Positions 21,682 to 32,268 of a DNA stretch of 64,000 nt are shown here, piece after piece. The first letter of the stretch is position 1. Every line of letters begins with the position of its first letter. The stretch lies in NCBI GenBank assembly GCA_034401135.1, contig JAWZSP010000002.1:2790001-2854000 (forward strand). The letters are read 5' to 3'. This DNA is from Volutella citrinella. Lineage: Eukaryota > Ascomycota > Sordariomycetes > Hypocreales > Nectriaceae. A program made the position numbers and the translations under genes. Under the pieces are notes generated by a model. It saw only the letters and a program-made list of their open reading frames with translations. It was not told where the DNA came from and ran no database searches.

Positions 21682-24600
21682 ATGGCGTCGGTGCAGGCTG
21701 CTCCGGCTGTCCAGCACCCTGGCGCGCCCATGCCTGTGGGCGCGACCAAGCAGCAAGCTGAAGAAGTTTACAGAGTATGTCCCTATATGACGCGTTCACT
21801 AATTGATGCGGTCGTCTTGGCCCTGGAGCGAGCAATGCTTCCTTCTTCTGGCGTCCACTAACCCCTTGACTAGAAACTGAAGCAGATGACGGAGCAAGGC
21901 GTACCCCCGACCGACCCTGAGTATATCAAGGCATCCCAGTTTTTGATGAGCTTTCAGCAACAAGCTCAGATGCGCCGAAATCAGCAACAGTTTCTGCAAC
22001 AACAAAAACAGCAACAGGCTCTGCAACAACAGCAGATGCAAACTGCTACTAATGGCACACCCGTCAATGGTGTTCAGGCTGCCCGCCCTCAGCAGGCCTC
22101 CCCTGATGGATCTCAGCCCCCGTCCACCCTGCCTCAGAACAATTCGGCTTCGATGACGTCGGGCGCATCTCCCTCGAACGGCCAATCCCCTAATCATTTT
22201 AGTCAACAACAGCTCGCTCTCTTGAGGCAGCAAATACACGCTTTCAAGCTTCTTGGCAAGAATGTCGGAGTTTCTGTTCAGCTTCAGCAGGCAATCTTTA
22301 ACCAGCGACAACGCCGACAAGCAGCTGCCACTGAGGCCCAGGTCGTTCCGGCTCCTCGCAGCAGCCAACTGGGCCAAGATGCCACTGACGCCGCTCCCAG
22401 CGGCCCCGAAACAGCTGTTCAAGAGGATACTTCTCAAGGACCCAAGCCCCATACCTTCAAGACCGTCAAGTCTCCATATGGAACCAGCATGATTCGACCG
22501 TCGATCAAATACTTTGACCATTCCCAGCGAAAGAATCGATGGTTCATTCCCGGTGTTTTCCCCACTGGCATTGACTTCGATCATCTGCGATGGGAGAGGG
22601 AGGTTGTGATATCCAACCGGATGAGGCAACGTTATGCTGAGTTGAAGAATCTTCCCGGTGATCTGGCTCATTGGGATTCGACCAAGGATTCTCTTGAGGC
22701 CGACGATTCTCTGAAGCGAAAGGCTGTCATTGAGATGAAGAGCATTTCCCTCTACGCGAAGCAGCGTGCACTCCGGGACAAGATCGGTCGCCAGATGATG
22801 CACTACGATAACTTGGCAATGACGACAAATCGCACAAATTACCGCCGTATGAAGAAGCAAAATGTGCGGGAAGCCCGAATCACCGAGAAGCTCGAGAAGC
22901 AACAACGTGACGCTCGCGAAAACCGCGAAAAGAAGAAGCACACCGACTTCCTTCGAGCTATTCACAACCACCGACAGAAGATCCTCGAGTCTGCAACGAC
23001 GCAACGCACCAAGTCCCACAAGCTCAGCCGCCTCATGTATGCCCAGCACTTCAACATCGAGAAAGAAGAGCAGAAACGCATTGAGAGGACTGCCAAGCAG
23101 CGTCTCCAGGCTCTTAAGGCCAACGATGAAGAGGCATATCTCAAGCTGCTTGATCAAGCCAAAGACACTCGTATTACTCACCTGCTCAAGCAGACTGATG
23201 GCTTCCTGCACCAGCTTGCGTCATCTGTCAAGGCGCAGCAGCGACAAGCTGCTGAGCGTTATGGTGACGAGCCTGACAGTATCGTCGAAGAGGAAAGCGA
23301 CCTCGAGGAAGATGAGGAGAGTGGCAAGAAGATTGACTACTACGCCGTGGCACATCGTGTTCGCGAGGATGTCACGGAACAAGCCAATATCCTGGTTGGC
23401 GGAACTCTCAAGGAGTATCAGATCAAGGGATTGCAGTGGATGCTTTCACTCTACAACAACAACCTCAATGGTATCTTGGCTGACGAAATGGGTCTTGGAA
23501 AAACCATCCAGACAATCAGTTTGGTCACATATCTCATTGAGCGGAAGCTACAGGCTGGTCCTTATCTTGTCATTGTGCCTCTCAGTACATTGACCAACTG
23601 GACACTGGAATTTGAGAAATGGGCGCCGTCCGTTTCCAAAATTGTTTACAAGGGTCCTCCCAATGCCCGTAAGCAGCACCAGGATAAGATCCGACAGGGC
23701 AAATTCCAGGTTCTTCTGACCACCTACGAGTATATCATCAAGGACCGACCTATTCTTAGCAAGATCAAGTGGTTCCACATGATCATTGATGAAGGTCACC
23801 GTATGAAGAACTCGAACTCCAAGCTCAGCGCCACCATTCAACAATATTACTCCACCCGCTTCCGACTTATCCTGACTGGTACTCCTCTGCAAAACAACCT
23901 TGCCGAGCTGTGGGCCATGCTCAACTTCGTCTTGCCAAACATTTTCAAGTCTGCGACGACCTTTGATGAATGGTTCAACACTCCATTTGCCAACACTGGT
24001 GGCCAGGATAAGATGGAGCTTACAGAAGAAGAACAAATTCTGGTCATTCGACGTTTGCACAAGGTGCTGCGGCCTTTCTTGCTTCGTCGTCTGAAGAAGG
24101 ATGTCGAAAAGGATCTCCCCGACAAGACAGAGAAGGTCATCAAGTGCAAGTTCTCTGCGCTGCAGTCTCGACTCTACAAGCAGATGGTTACCCACAACAA
24201 GATTGCCGTTAGCGACGGCAAGGGCGGCAAGACTGGCGCCCGCGGCCTCAGCAACATGATTATGCAGCTCCGTAAGCTGTGTAACCACCCATTTGTTTTC
24301 GATGAGGTCGAGAACGTGATGAACCCAATGAGCATCAGCAACGACCTCCTGTGGCGAACAGCTGGCAAGTTTGAGTTGCTCGACCGCATTTTGCCTAAGT
24401 ACCAAGCCACCGGCCATCGTGTACTGATGTTCTTCCAAATGACCGCCATCATGGACATTATGGAAGACTATCTGCGCTACCGCCGGTTTGAGTACCTGCG
24501 ACTTGACGGTACAACCAAGTCTGATGAGCGATCAGACCTGTTGAAGGAATTTAACCACCCCGAGTCCAAGTATTTCATGTTCTTGCTGTCGACGCGTGCT

Positions 24601-26092
24601 GGTGGTCTGGGTCTCAACTTGCAAACTGCGGACACTGTCATTATCTATGATTCTGACTGGAACCCTCATCAGGATCTGCAGGCCCAGGATCGTGCTCATC
24701 GTATTGGTCAGAAGAACGAGGTCCGAATTCTGCGGTTGATTAGCTCGAACTCGGTCGAGGAAAAGATCCTGGAACGAGCTCGATATAAGCTGGACATGGA
24801 TGGCAAAGTCATCCAGGCCGGTCGCTTCGACAACAAATCGTCAGAAACAGATCGTGATGCCATGCTCCGAACGCTACTGGAGACGGCAGATATGGCCGAG
24901 ACAGGCGAACAGGATGACATGGAAGACGAGGAGCTGAATATGATCCTGGCGCGAAGTGAGGATGAATTGGGCATTTTCCAAAAGCTCGACGAAGAGCGGG
25001 CGCAGGTGACCCCGTACGGCAACAAGCCCGGCATGAAACCGCGACTTATGGGCGAAGAGGAGCTGCCAGACATCTACTTGAACGAGGGCAACCCTGTTGA
25101 AGAGGAGTCGGCGGACACCGTTCTGGGCCGTGGTGCACGTGAGCGTACCAAGGTCAAGTATGATGATGGTCTCACTGAGGAGCAGTGGCTCATGGCTGTG
25201 GACGATGACGAAGATTCTCCTGAAGCTGCAGCTGCTCGAAAACAGGCCCGCAAGGACAAGCGTGAGGCCAACCGGGTCAAGAGGGCAGGGATGGAAGATT
25301 CGCCGGAGCCTAGCCGGGCAAGCACCGAGGAGGTTGAGACACCCAAGAAACGCGGCCGGAAGCCTGGTAGCAAGAACGAGAAGCGCAAGGCCGAGGAAGT
25401 GAATGAGGAGCCGCCGGCGAAGAAGCGACGCGGTCCTCAGGGCCGACCCAACAAGGTGGCTGGCGGCGATTCCCGCATTCCGTCTCAGCACCGCGAGCAG
25501 CTGCAGAAGAGCCTACGGTCGCTGTACGACGCCCTCATGGGCCTGGAGGTGGATGACCTCGAGCCCCCGGCTGAAGACGATGAGTCGGACGCCGGAAAGC
25601 GTCTGATTATTGGACCTTTTATCAAGCTGCCGCCCAAGCGTGACTACGCCGACTATTATGTCATCATCCAGAACCCCATCTGCATGAACCAGATTCAGAC
25701 GCGGATCAAGAAGGAGGAGTACACGAACCTGAGCGGCCTGCGGAAGGATTTCGACCTCCTCATCAGCAACTGCAAAACGTACAATGAGGATGGAAGTATC
25801 CTGTACCAGGATGCGCAAACCATGGAGGTAAGATACTAAACCCCCGTTATTCGTATTTGACGAAGAGTACTAACAGACGTAGAAATTCCTCAGCGCCCAG
25901 TTTGAGCAAGAACTCGCCGCGCATCCTGAGCTCGAGGAGCTCGAGGAGGGAGGCAAGGACAGCTCGGTTGCACCCTCTGGCAGTGGTGGCACCCCGCAGC
26001 CCAGCGGAACAAGGATCAAGCTGATCTCGAGCGGCTCGCGGGAGGCCAATGGCAGCGCGACTGCGACGACTGCGCCCAGCGACGAGGACTGA
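21682..26092 (+). CDS. SNF2: Snf2/Sth1/Brg1-type chromatin-remodelling ATPase
   Basis: Catalytic ATPase of a SWI/SNF or RSC remodeller, which slides and ejects nucleosomes at promoters. Exons 21682-21774, 21874-25827 and 25883-26092 give 1418 residues. Domains in order: Gln-rich N-terminus; QLQ near residues 139-175; HSA helix near 356-430 (Arp-binding); SNF2 ATPase from about 543 with DEMGLGKT (Walker A) and IIDEGHRMKN (DEGH box); helicase C from about 864 to 990 with LSTRAGGLGLNLQ and AQDRAHRIGQ; SnAC from about 1014; AT-hook-like KRGRKPGSK; and a C-terminal bromodomain from about 1234. The 1418-residue length is closer to yeast Sth1 than to Snf2. Filamentous ascomycetes usually have a single such gene, so Snf2 versus Sth1 cannot be settled here. 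Confidence 0.97.
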
Positions 26093-26777
26093 GGCAGGCC
26101 GGTTGAGCGACTGGCATGCCTCGGGGAGAGTTCATGGTTGACGCCTCGACGACCACATTTCTCGAGGCGGTTGTTTGATGATATATGTAAACGGCGTTGA
26201 CGGGGCGGGGCTCATAAACATGCTTGTATTCCAGGAAAGGGCAGAGAGGGAAGACGAGGAACTAAATCACATACAAAGGGGAGGGATTGTCTAGACAAGC
26301 CCTGGCAATGGATGCTGCCTGAGGAGTTGGTAGTCACTTGGCCTGCAAAGAGCCCCAATACCAGCAAAAGTAGCCCAGCACGTCTAGGTACCTTATCTAG
26401 ATGCGCAAATTGTATTTTAATAGAAGTTGATTCGAATATTTTCTTCTTCTTTCATTCCCCACCCTCACTTTTATTTTGCTGTTGGAGTGGACAAACTGAG
26501 GGATGTTGAATGGGATGAAGGAGCAGCTGGTGGCTCTTCTGTGTGTCAGCGGGTTGACTCCACGTCACAGACTGATCAGGTGGGATCAGGTCGCTGCGCG
26601 CTACAGCGGCAGCCCGTCGTAGGCACTGGGCACCACCGACTGGAACTCTGTACTCCACTGGAACCAACTCGGCAGGTGAGATCGATCTATTCATCTACCA
26701 CCAACCAGCTTCCACGGACGACAACCTGTGCATCCAGCACGACAACGGCCAGGGAGATTTATAAACAGCGCGGCAGG
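26093..26777. other. Spacer between SNF2 and the alpha/beta hydrolase gene
   Basis: About 685 bases holding the SNF2 3' end and the promoter of the next plus-strand gene. No gene is supported. Confidence 0.4.
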
Positions 26778-28145
26778 ATGAAGAAGACACTCTTGCTTGT
26801 CTTCGTCCATGGTTTCAAGGTGTGTACCGGCCGTGGGGCGTTGGCCTCGGCGAATGGTGGGTGAGAAAGCGCTGACATGGCTGACGGTAGGGCGGCGAAG
26901 ACACCTTTGGCCATGAATACCAGTTCACCAAGGATCTCCGCAAAGAGGTCGCCAAACAGCTGCCAAAGGTCAATGTAGAGGTGCTCGTGTATCCCAAGTA
27001 TGAAACGCGCGGCGACCTCGGCGACTGCGTGAGTCGTTTCCGCGACTGGTAGGTTGTCCACGAATCATCATGTCCTAGACATCGTGCCTTGCTTGCTTGC
27101 TTGCTTGCTTACACTGCCCCGGCGCAGGCTTGAAAACAAAGTCATCGACATGGAAGTCGCGGCGGGCACGCCCTCGCCTACTGTAGAGCCCTCTGTGCGC
27201 ACCATCCTGATCGGCCACTCGATGGGGGGCATCGTCGCAGCTGAGATGCTCATCGGACTGGCCTCGGAAAAGCCCATCTACACCGAGGACGGCGTGCAGA
27301 AGCCTGCCGCCCCCACGTTCAATGGCCTCATGTTCCCCTACATCCAGGGCGTCCTGGCCTTTGACACGCCCTACCTGGGCATCTCGCCCGGCGTTGTCGC
27401 CCACGGCGCCGAGGGCCACTACCAGAACGCGGCGACCGCATTCTCCCAGATCAGCGGTCTGGGCGCATCGCTCTGGGGCGCCAACAAGGCTGCCTCCACG
27501 GCTGCCGCACCTAAAACGGCTGGCGCCCTGCCCCCGGCGCAGTCCGGCACCGCTGCCGGCGGCGGCTGGCAGAAATGGGGCCGGGTTGCCATGTACGCCG
27601 GCGCGGCCGGGGCGGTGGCCGCCGGGGGCGCGGCGGCATGGGTGAACCGTGAGCAGATTGGCGAGGGCCTGACGTGGGCCACGTCCCACCTGGAGTTTGT
27701 AGGGTGTCTGGCGCGTGCCGAAGAGCTGAAGAAGCGCGTGGCATGTCTCTTGCAGGTGCAACAGGAGCTCAATGTCGGGTTCGCCAATCTCTACACACGG
27801 CTGGGCACGGCGGCACCGGCGAGGCAGGGGAGCATGGCGGGGACGGTCCTAGGCAACGAGCGGACGTTTTGCAACCTGCCACGAAAGCAGCCTGGAGGCT
27901 TCTGGATAGAGGCCGTCAACGAAAAGGCTACAGATGAGACGCACGCACACATGGGTAAGGTGTAATGCTGGCCCGAGAGAGATTGACTCCAGTACTGACG
28001 AAAGGACTGTCTAGTGATGTTCACGCCGAAAGAGAACCCCGGGTATGAGAGGCTTGGAAACGACGCGGCTGGTTTGATACGGCAGTGGCTACAAAACGAT
28101 TGGTACGAGAACAGTGTCGAGGACAGACCCGCGCTGGAGTTGTAG
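26778..28145 (+). CDS. Alpha/beta-hydrolase (lipase/DUF676-like) with an internal membrane segment
   Basis: Four exons, 26778-26819, 26891-27048, 27128-27954 and 28015-28145, give 385 residues. The chain opens with a beta strand and oxyanion-type HGF (residues 11-13). The nucleophile elbow is GHSMGG with Ser98, and VLAFDTPYLG follows, as in DUF676 and PGAP1-like lipases. A hydrophobic Ala/Gly-rich stretch at about residues 219-239 (VAMYAGAAGAVAAGGAAAWV) is long enough to span a membrane. It sits between the nucleophile and the C-terminal part that should carry the catalytic His. There is no signal peptide. The first exon encodes only 14 residues. A membrane-tethered lipid or ester hydrolase is a reasonable inference; the substrate is unknown. 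Confidence 0.8.
27088..27110 (+). repeat. CTTG microsatellite in intron 2 of the hydrolase gene
   Basis: Five perfect CTTG units plus CTT lie inside the second intron (27049-27127), 17 bases before its acceptor. They may form part of the pyrimidine-rich tract. Length variation between strains is likely. Confidence 0.85.
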
Positions 28146-28474
28146 GCAAGAGATTTGAGGAGTGACTGCACGCTGGAGCAAGAGTCTCTGAGCAGGGTGA
28201 GACCAGGGTCCTTGCCGGGCTTTTGCATTTTGATATCTATTGGGTTTCTCATCTATAGTTACGGTAATTCAGGGTTCAGGCCCCAAATGGGGACTTGGTA
28301 TTTTCAACGCCCAGTCCTCTCGGTCGGGAGACGCCTTATCCTATGCAGCATATCCTGCCATGTGCGTGAAAACCGGCCTCTGTCTTTGAGACACCCGGGC
28401 TCACGGGAGGCGAAGCGATTGAGGCGGTTGGAAAAGAAGGCTCTCAGCGGACAAGGCCAATTTCAACCCGCATG
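28146..28474. other. Convergent spacer, hydrolase / PHS1
   Basis: About 330 bases between two converging 3' ends. Nothing beyond untranslated sequence is visible. Confidence 0.4.
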
Positions 28475-29293
28475 CTACTTTTTGGGCGAGGCAAGATCGC
28501 GCATGACCTTGCGCCGTTGGCTCATCATGTAGGTGTATAGAATGTATGAACCTGATACCTGTCAGAGCAAACCTCGCGGGTAACAGCTTCACAGTAGCGG
28601 GTGTGCTTACCAGGTACGTAGATGGCCAGGATCGCATACAAGGCATACTTGAAGTATTCATTCATGCGGCCGGCGGGGACTGTGGCCAGGTAGATGAGGG
28701 CGCACTCGCTAGTAATGCCAACGGGGTACAAGACGAAGAAGGTGTTGTAGCGCAGCCAAGTCAGGGCGGTCGGCTTCCAGCCCGACAGGGTGATGGCGAA
28801 GTAGGAGTAGCGGATGATCTCGGTCAGAGACCAGGCCACCAGCATTGATGTGTAGAAGGGCGAGACGGCGAGCAGGGGGAAGACGTCGACAACGGCCCAG
28901 ACGAGGAGGAAGCGGGACGAGACTTGCATGACGGTCGTCATGACGGGAGAGCGCACGACACCTGGACGAATTTGATTCAGTATAGTCTCACACAAGGGCC
29001 GGCGCTTATGGCGCATTTCTGGCTAAGCAAGCACCGGCGGGAGGCGAGAGGTGAAGCTTACCGAGGAGCGAGTGCAGCACCTCCATGCCGGCCATTGTCT
29101 GCGTCCACTTGGTCCATTCGCCCACGCCGAGGTAGACGAAAGCCGAGCCATGCGCAGTATAGAGCGAAACAGTACGGAACAGGACGACGCCCCAGGCGAC
29201 GGCCGAGACGAGGTTGTAGAGGACGAGGTAGCCCGTCTTGACGGGCGACGGCCTGGGCGCCGGCTTTGCGGTGGTTTTGGTGGAAGGCGGCAT
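28475..29293 (-). CDS. PHS1: Very-long-chain 3-hydroxyacyl-CoA dehydratase (Phs1/HACD)
   Basis: Phs1 catalyses the third step of very-long-chain fatty-acid elongation in the ER membrane, dehydrating 3-hydroxyacyl-CoA to trans-2-enoyl-CoA for ceramide and sphingolipid synthesis. Exons 29293-29062, 28961-28611 and 28551-28475 give 219 residues, close to the usual length. Several hydrophobic segments start at TGYLVLYNLVSAVAWGVVLF. The catalytic pair is visible in FFVLYPVGITSE as Tyr156 and Glu163, with the same spacing of seven as Tyr149/Glu156 of yeast Phs1. The last acceptor was placed at 28552 because only that AG keeps the conserved C-terminus YILYTYMMSQRRK in frame. The 5' side faces a divergently transcribed kinase gene about 600 bases away. 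Confidence 0.95.
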
Positions 29294-29896
29294 GGCGATT
29301 GAGAACCGGGGACGAAGGGACGAGTTTTTGGTTCGCAGACGAGGGCGATTGGAGGTGCGTAGAAGAAGCTCTGGTCCGGCAAAGGCCAGTGTAGGTTGGC
29401 GCGCGTAAGGTGTGGACGGACGGGACAGCGCGCGGGTCGGGTCGTTGAGAAAACCAATTCAACAAAGACACATGCGAGCTCTCCCAGTTGGTGCTAGCGC
29501 CGGGGCCAGCAGTGGGTCCGCAACGGACCTTCGGTGGGAAAACGGATCAGTCGCCGGGGTGGAGTTCGGGGATGGGGTAGTTGGGTAGCTCCGCTGGCGC
29601 GACGACGAGAAGGAGCGACGGGCTGGCGATGGACGGAAGGAAGCGCAGCACGGTTCAACGAAACAACGGAGATACTTGAGTGCATAGATCGTCAGCTAAC
29701 TCGTGTATCGCCGGGAAACACCCCGCAATCTGCATCGCCCCAATCCACTCGGCTGCCTAGCCGTTGCCCTGGGGCTGGGTCGTCCCTACTCCCACTGGGC
29801 CCGACAGCCCGAGGAGCAACATCAATCACTTACCAATTCTCTTCATTTGCCTCGGATCGCACTCAATCCCACTTCTCCAACCCCACGCTTGCAACC
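29294..29896. promoter_or_regulatory. Divergent promoter, PHS1 / P-loop kinase
   Basis: About 600 bases between two gene starts. The plus-strand frame of the kinase stays open upstream to 29534, but its residues there are unlike a protein family. I treat it as leader. Confidence 0.45.
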
Positions 29897-30556
29897 ATGT
29901 CCAATCTCAGGCCACAGACGACGCAAGGAGCTTCGCCACAGCCGAACAAGTTCCTGATCCAGATGTCGGGACCACCTGGGTCCGGGAAGAGCACAATCGC
30001 GAGGCTTCTGGGAAAGTCAATTGGCGGAGTAGTAATCGACCACGACGTACTCAGGTCTGCCCTTCTCGACGACGGCGCCGACGACGCCCCGTTTGACCAG
30101 GTCGCAAAGCGTGCATACCACCTGCAATGGAAGATGGCCGAGGACATGATGATGAAGCAGGGGCTCAGCGTCGTCATCGACAGCACCTGCAACTACCAGA
30201 TGGTTCTCGACCAGGGTTCCGCCCTCGCCGAGCGGTGCGGCTTCGCTTACTGGTACGTCGAGTGCCGGGTGACGGACATTGACCTCCTCGACCAGAGGCT
30301 GCGGGAGCGGATGCCGCTGAAGAGCCAGCGCACCAGCGTGGATTCCGTCCCGGAGGCGGCCAGGGACGCCCGCGCAGGCCAGGACCCGCGCGCCCGTTTC
30401 AAGAGCTGGGTCGAGAGCCCGTGCCGCCCGGACCGGAATGTCGTCGTCGTGGACTCGACCAATGACCCAGAGCGCAACCGGGACTATATCGTGAGGCAAA
30501 TTCTCAGCCAAGGTGAAGTGAGGATGTTGCCTGGGATCGTGATGGGGCCTCGTTGA
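29897..30556 (+). CDS. P-loop kinase (AAA_33/zeta-like fold), function unknown
   Basis: A single exon of 219 residues from the ATG at 29897. Walker A is GPPGSGKST with Lys31, followed by the VVIDHDVLRSALLDDG segment, which resembles the acidic substrate motif of small-molecule kinases in the AAA_33 group. VVIDSTCNYQ is the next strand and QRLRERMPLKSQR looks like an arginine-rich lid. Such proteins phosphorylate small molecules, RNA ends or nucleosides, and the sequence does not show which. It is convergent with the APH-fold kinase, with 271 bases between the stops. A tempting link to the nearby thymine-salvage genes is only positional. Confidence 0.8.
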   Translation: MSNLRPQTTQGASPQPNKFLIQMSGPPGSGKSTIARLLGKSIGGVVIDHDVLRSALLDDGADDAPFDQVAKRAYHLQWKMAEDMMMKQGLSVVIDSTCNYQMVLDQGSALAERCGFAYWYVECRVTDIDLLDQRLRERMPLKSQRTSVDSVPEAARDARAGQDPRARFKSWVESPCRPDRNVVVVDSTNDPERNRDYIVRQILSQGEVRMLPGIVMGPR

Positions 30557-30827
30557 AACGTCTCGTGCTGAGCACGGTCTCTCGTCTGCTTTCTCAACGT
30601 TGACGACTTGGCTGACCGAAAGCCATCTGTATATGCTCTATTCTACAGTCAACAGGCTCCGACCTGGGATGAAAGGCTATCCATTAGCGGCTTTATAGAC
30701 TGCGAAACGCTTCAAATAATGTACAATTCAGGAAATGGCTGATGGCCTGGAGCCTGGGTTCTCTTCTCGGCGCACTGCCCCTCGTGACGGTCGTCTCCTT
30801 CAACTCCTCCCCCCCCTATCCAGCCTT

Positions 30828-31928
30828 TCAACCAGGCCCCTGGACTCGCAGAAAGAGCCGCAGCTTGTGCAATTCGGGGTCATCCCGCCCGGCCTCCACC
30901 ACCCGATCGATGCGACCGTCCTCAAAGGCCATGCCTCGCCACAGCAGGATGCCAAGCTGTCGCGTGAAGCCAATGTCTCGCAGCCACGCCCTCTCTGTGC
31001 CCTCCAACATGCCTCCCAGCTCGACGAACTTGGCCCAAAACTGCTTCCGCGAGAGCTCGTGCTCGGAAAAGTACTGAAAGTTGACCGACTCGTCCTCGAA
31101 GCCGAGGACCTCCTCGAGTCCGTATAGCCCGATACCAAAGGGGAGCCACTCGCCCTCGGCCCAGTCGATAAGTCCCGTTAGATGGCCCGAAGCAGGGTCG
31201 ACCATTATGTTGGCCGGGACGAGGTCCCCGTGAGTGAGGCACCACGGTAGCTGCTCTATTGTGTCGATGTAGGATGCGACGCTGTCCACCGTGTCTTGCA
31301 GGTGCCCTGCAGGCAGGCCCTTGAGCACCCTCAGGCGAAGCCGCAGAGACCTGCCCACCAGCCCCTTGGTCGCTTCAGCTGCTGATCGCTGGTGTCGGAA
31401 GCTTGTGGCGAACACGCCGGCCAGGTCCTCCACCAACCTCTGCTGGAACAGCCGGGGCGCTTCCAGCTGCGGCAAGTACAAGCGCTGGAACTCATCGAGC
31501 GTGACCCCGGGGATCCTCTCCTGGAGATAGGCGTGAAGCTGCGGCCCGGGCTTGTCACGGACGTGCTGGTGGAAGCCCGGGACGATGCCCAGGTAGAAGG
31601 TCTGAGCGACCAGACGGCCAAAGACTGACCGGGCCTGCTCGCAAATGGCCATGTCGAGGCGATAGCCCTCGGGGCGGAACTGCATCAGATGGCCATCGGA
31701 GACGACGACGGTGTAGGAGCAGTAGCCTTGCGTCGCCACGGGCTTCAGCGGCGCGCTGGGAAACCTGACGTGGGCGAATGCGTCACAGGCGACCTGCGCC
31801 CGGTAGTCGAAGCCGTTGCGGGTGAAGAAGGCATGGATCTCCTCCGTCTCAGTCGTCTCGGGCTTGGAAGCGAAGGGGGCGGGCCCAAAGGAGACCGCCT
31901 TGCGTGTTGCTGGCGTCTGGATTGCCAT
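30828..31928 (-). CDS. APH-fold phosphotransferase
   Basis: A single exon of 366 residues with the aminoglycoside-phosphotransferase/choline-kinase fold. The catalytic loop is LTHGDLVPANIMVD, with the HGD aspartate and the downstream Asn, and the metal-binding motif is GLIDWAEGEWLPFG. I start it at the ATG at 31928, whose context is CCATGG. The frame is open upstream to 32105, including an ATG at 31994, but that extension is low-complexity. Fungal genomes hold many such kinases and substrates are mostly unknown. Antibiotic resistance should not be inferred. It lies head to tail with thymine 7-hydroxylase, 340 bases downstream of it on the same strand. Confidence 0.85.
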   Translation of the reverse strand: MAIQTPATRKAVSFGPAPFASKPETTETEEIHAFFTRNGFDYRAQVACDAFAHVRFPSAPLKPVATQGYCSYTVVVSDGHLMQFRPEGYRLDMAICEQARSVFGRLVAQTFYLGIVPGFHQHVRDKPGPQLHAYLQERIPGVTLDEFQRLYLPQLEAPRLFQQRLVEDLAGVFATSFRHQRSAAEATKGLVGRSLRLRLRVLKGLPAGHLQDTVDSVASYIDTIEQLPWCLTHGDLVPANIMVDPASGHLTGLIDWAEGEWLPFGIGLYGLEEVLGFEDESVNFQYFSEHELSRKQFWAKFVELGGMLEGTERAWLRDIGFTRQLGILLWRGMAFEDGRIDRVVEAGRDDPELHKLRLFLRVQGPG

Positions 31929-32268
31929 GGCTCGCGCGCAGGATATTGGGGTGCGAGAAACTGTGCGACTGCCAGCTCGGCGGCGGCGCGTCATGTCATG
32001 CCAGAGGCATCCATCACATATGACTGACCCCCACGTCCAACTGGGCGGATGACTTTTCGTCTCCTCGCCTCCATGCCACGTGAGAGCTGGGCAAGCCTCG
32101 TTCAACCCCTCACTGAGTTACCAAGGAAAGGCACCTTGACTCTAAGATGGACATCTTATTGGATACGCGAATCAATTTTTTATTTTGTGTGGCTTCCCCT
32201 CATAGGGAAGCAGGCCACTTGAGTCTTCTGTCTCAAAAGCTAAGAGCGCCTTGTTCGCAGCCCGGCTG
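31929..32268. other. Spacer between thymine 7-hydroxylase and APH kinase
   Basis: About 340 bases. It should hold the 3' end of the hydroxylase gene and the promoter of the kinase. No other gene. Confidence 0.4.

Noticed and set aside
21799..23211. 470-codon open frame antisense to SNF2
   Set aside because: It is the mirror of a strongly coding, biased gene on the other strand; Leu/Ser-rich with no known domain.
29534..29896. N-terminal extension of the P-loop kinase in an open frame
   Set aside because: Composition is unlike a protein, and the ATG at 29897 begins immediately before the conserved fold in good context.
30828..31928. APH-fold gene as an antibiotic-resistance determinant
   Set aside because: Fungal APH-fold kinases are a large native family; nothing indicates acquired resistance.
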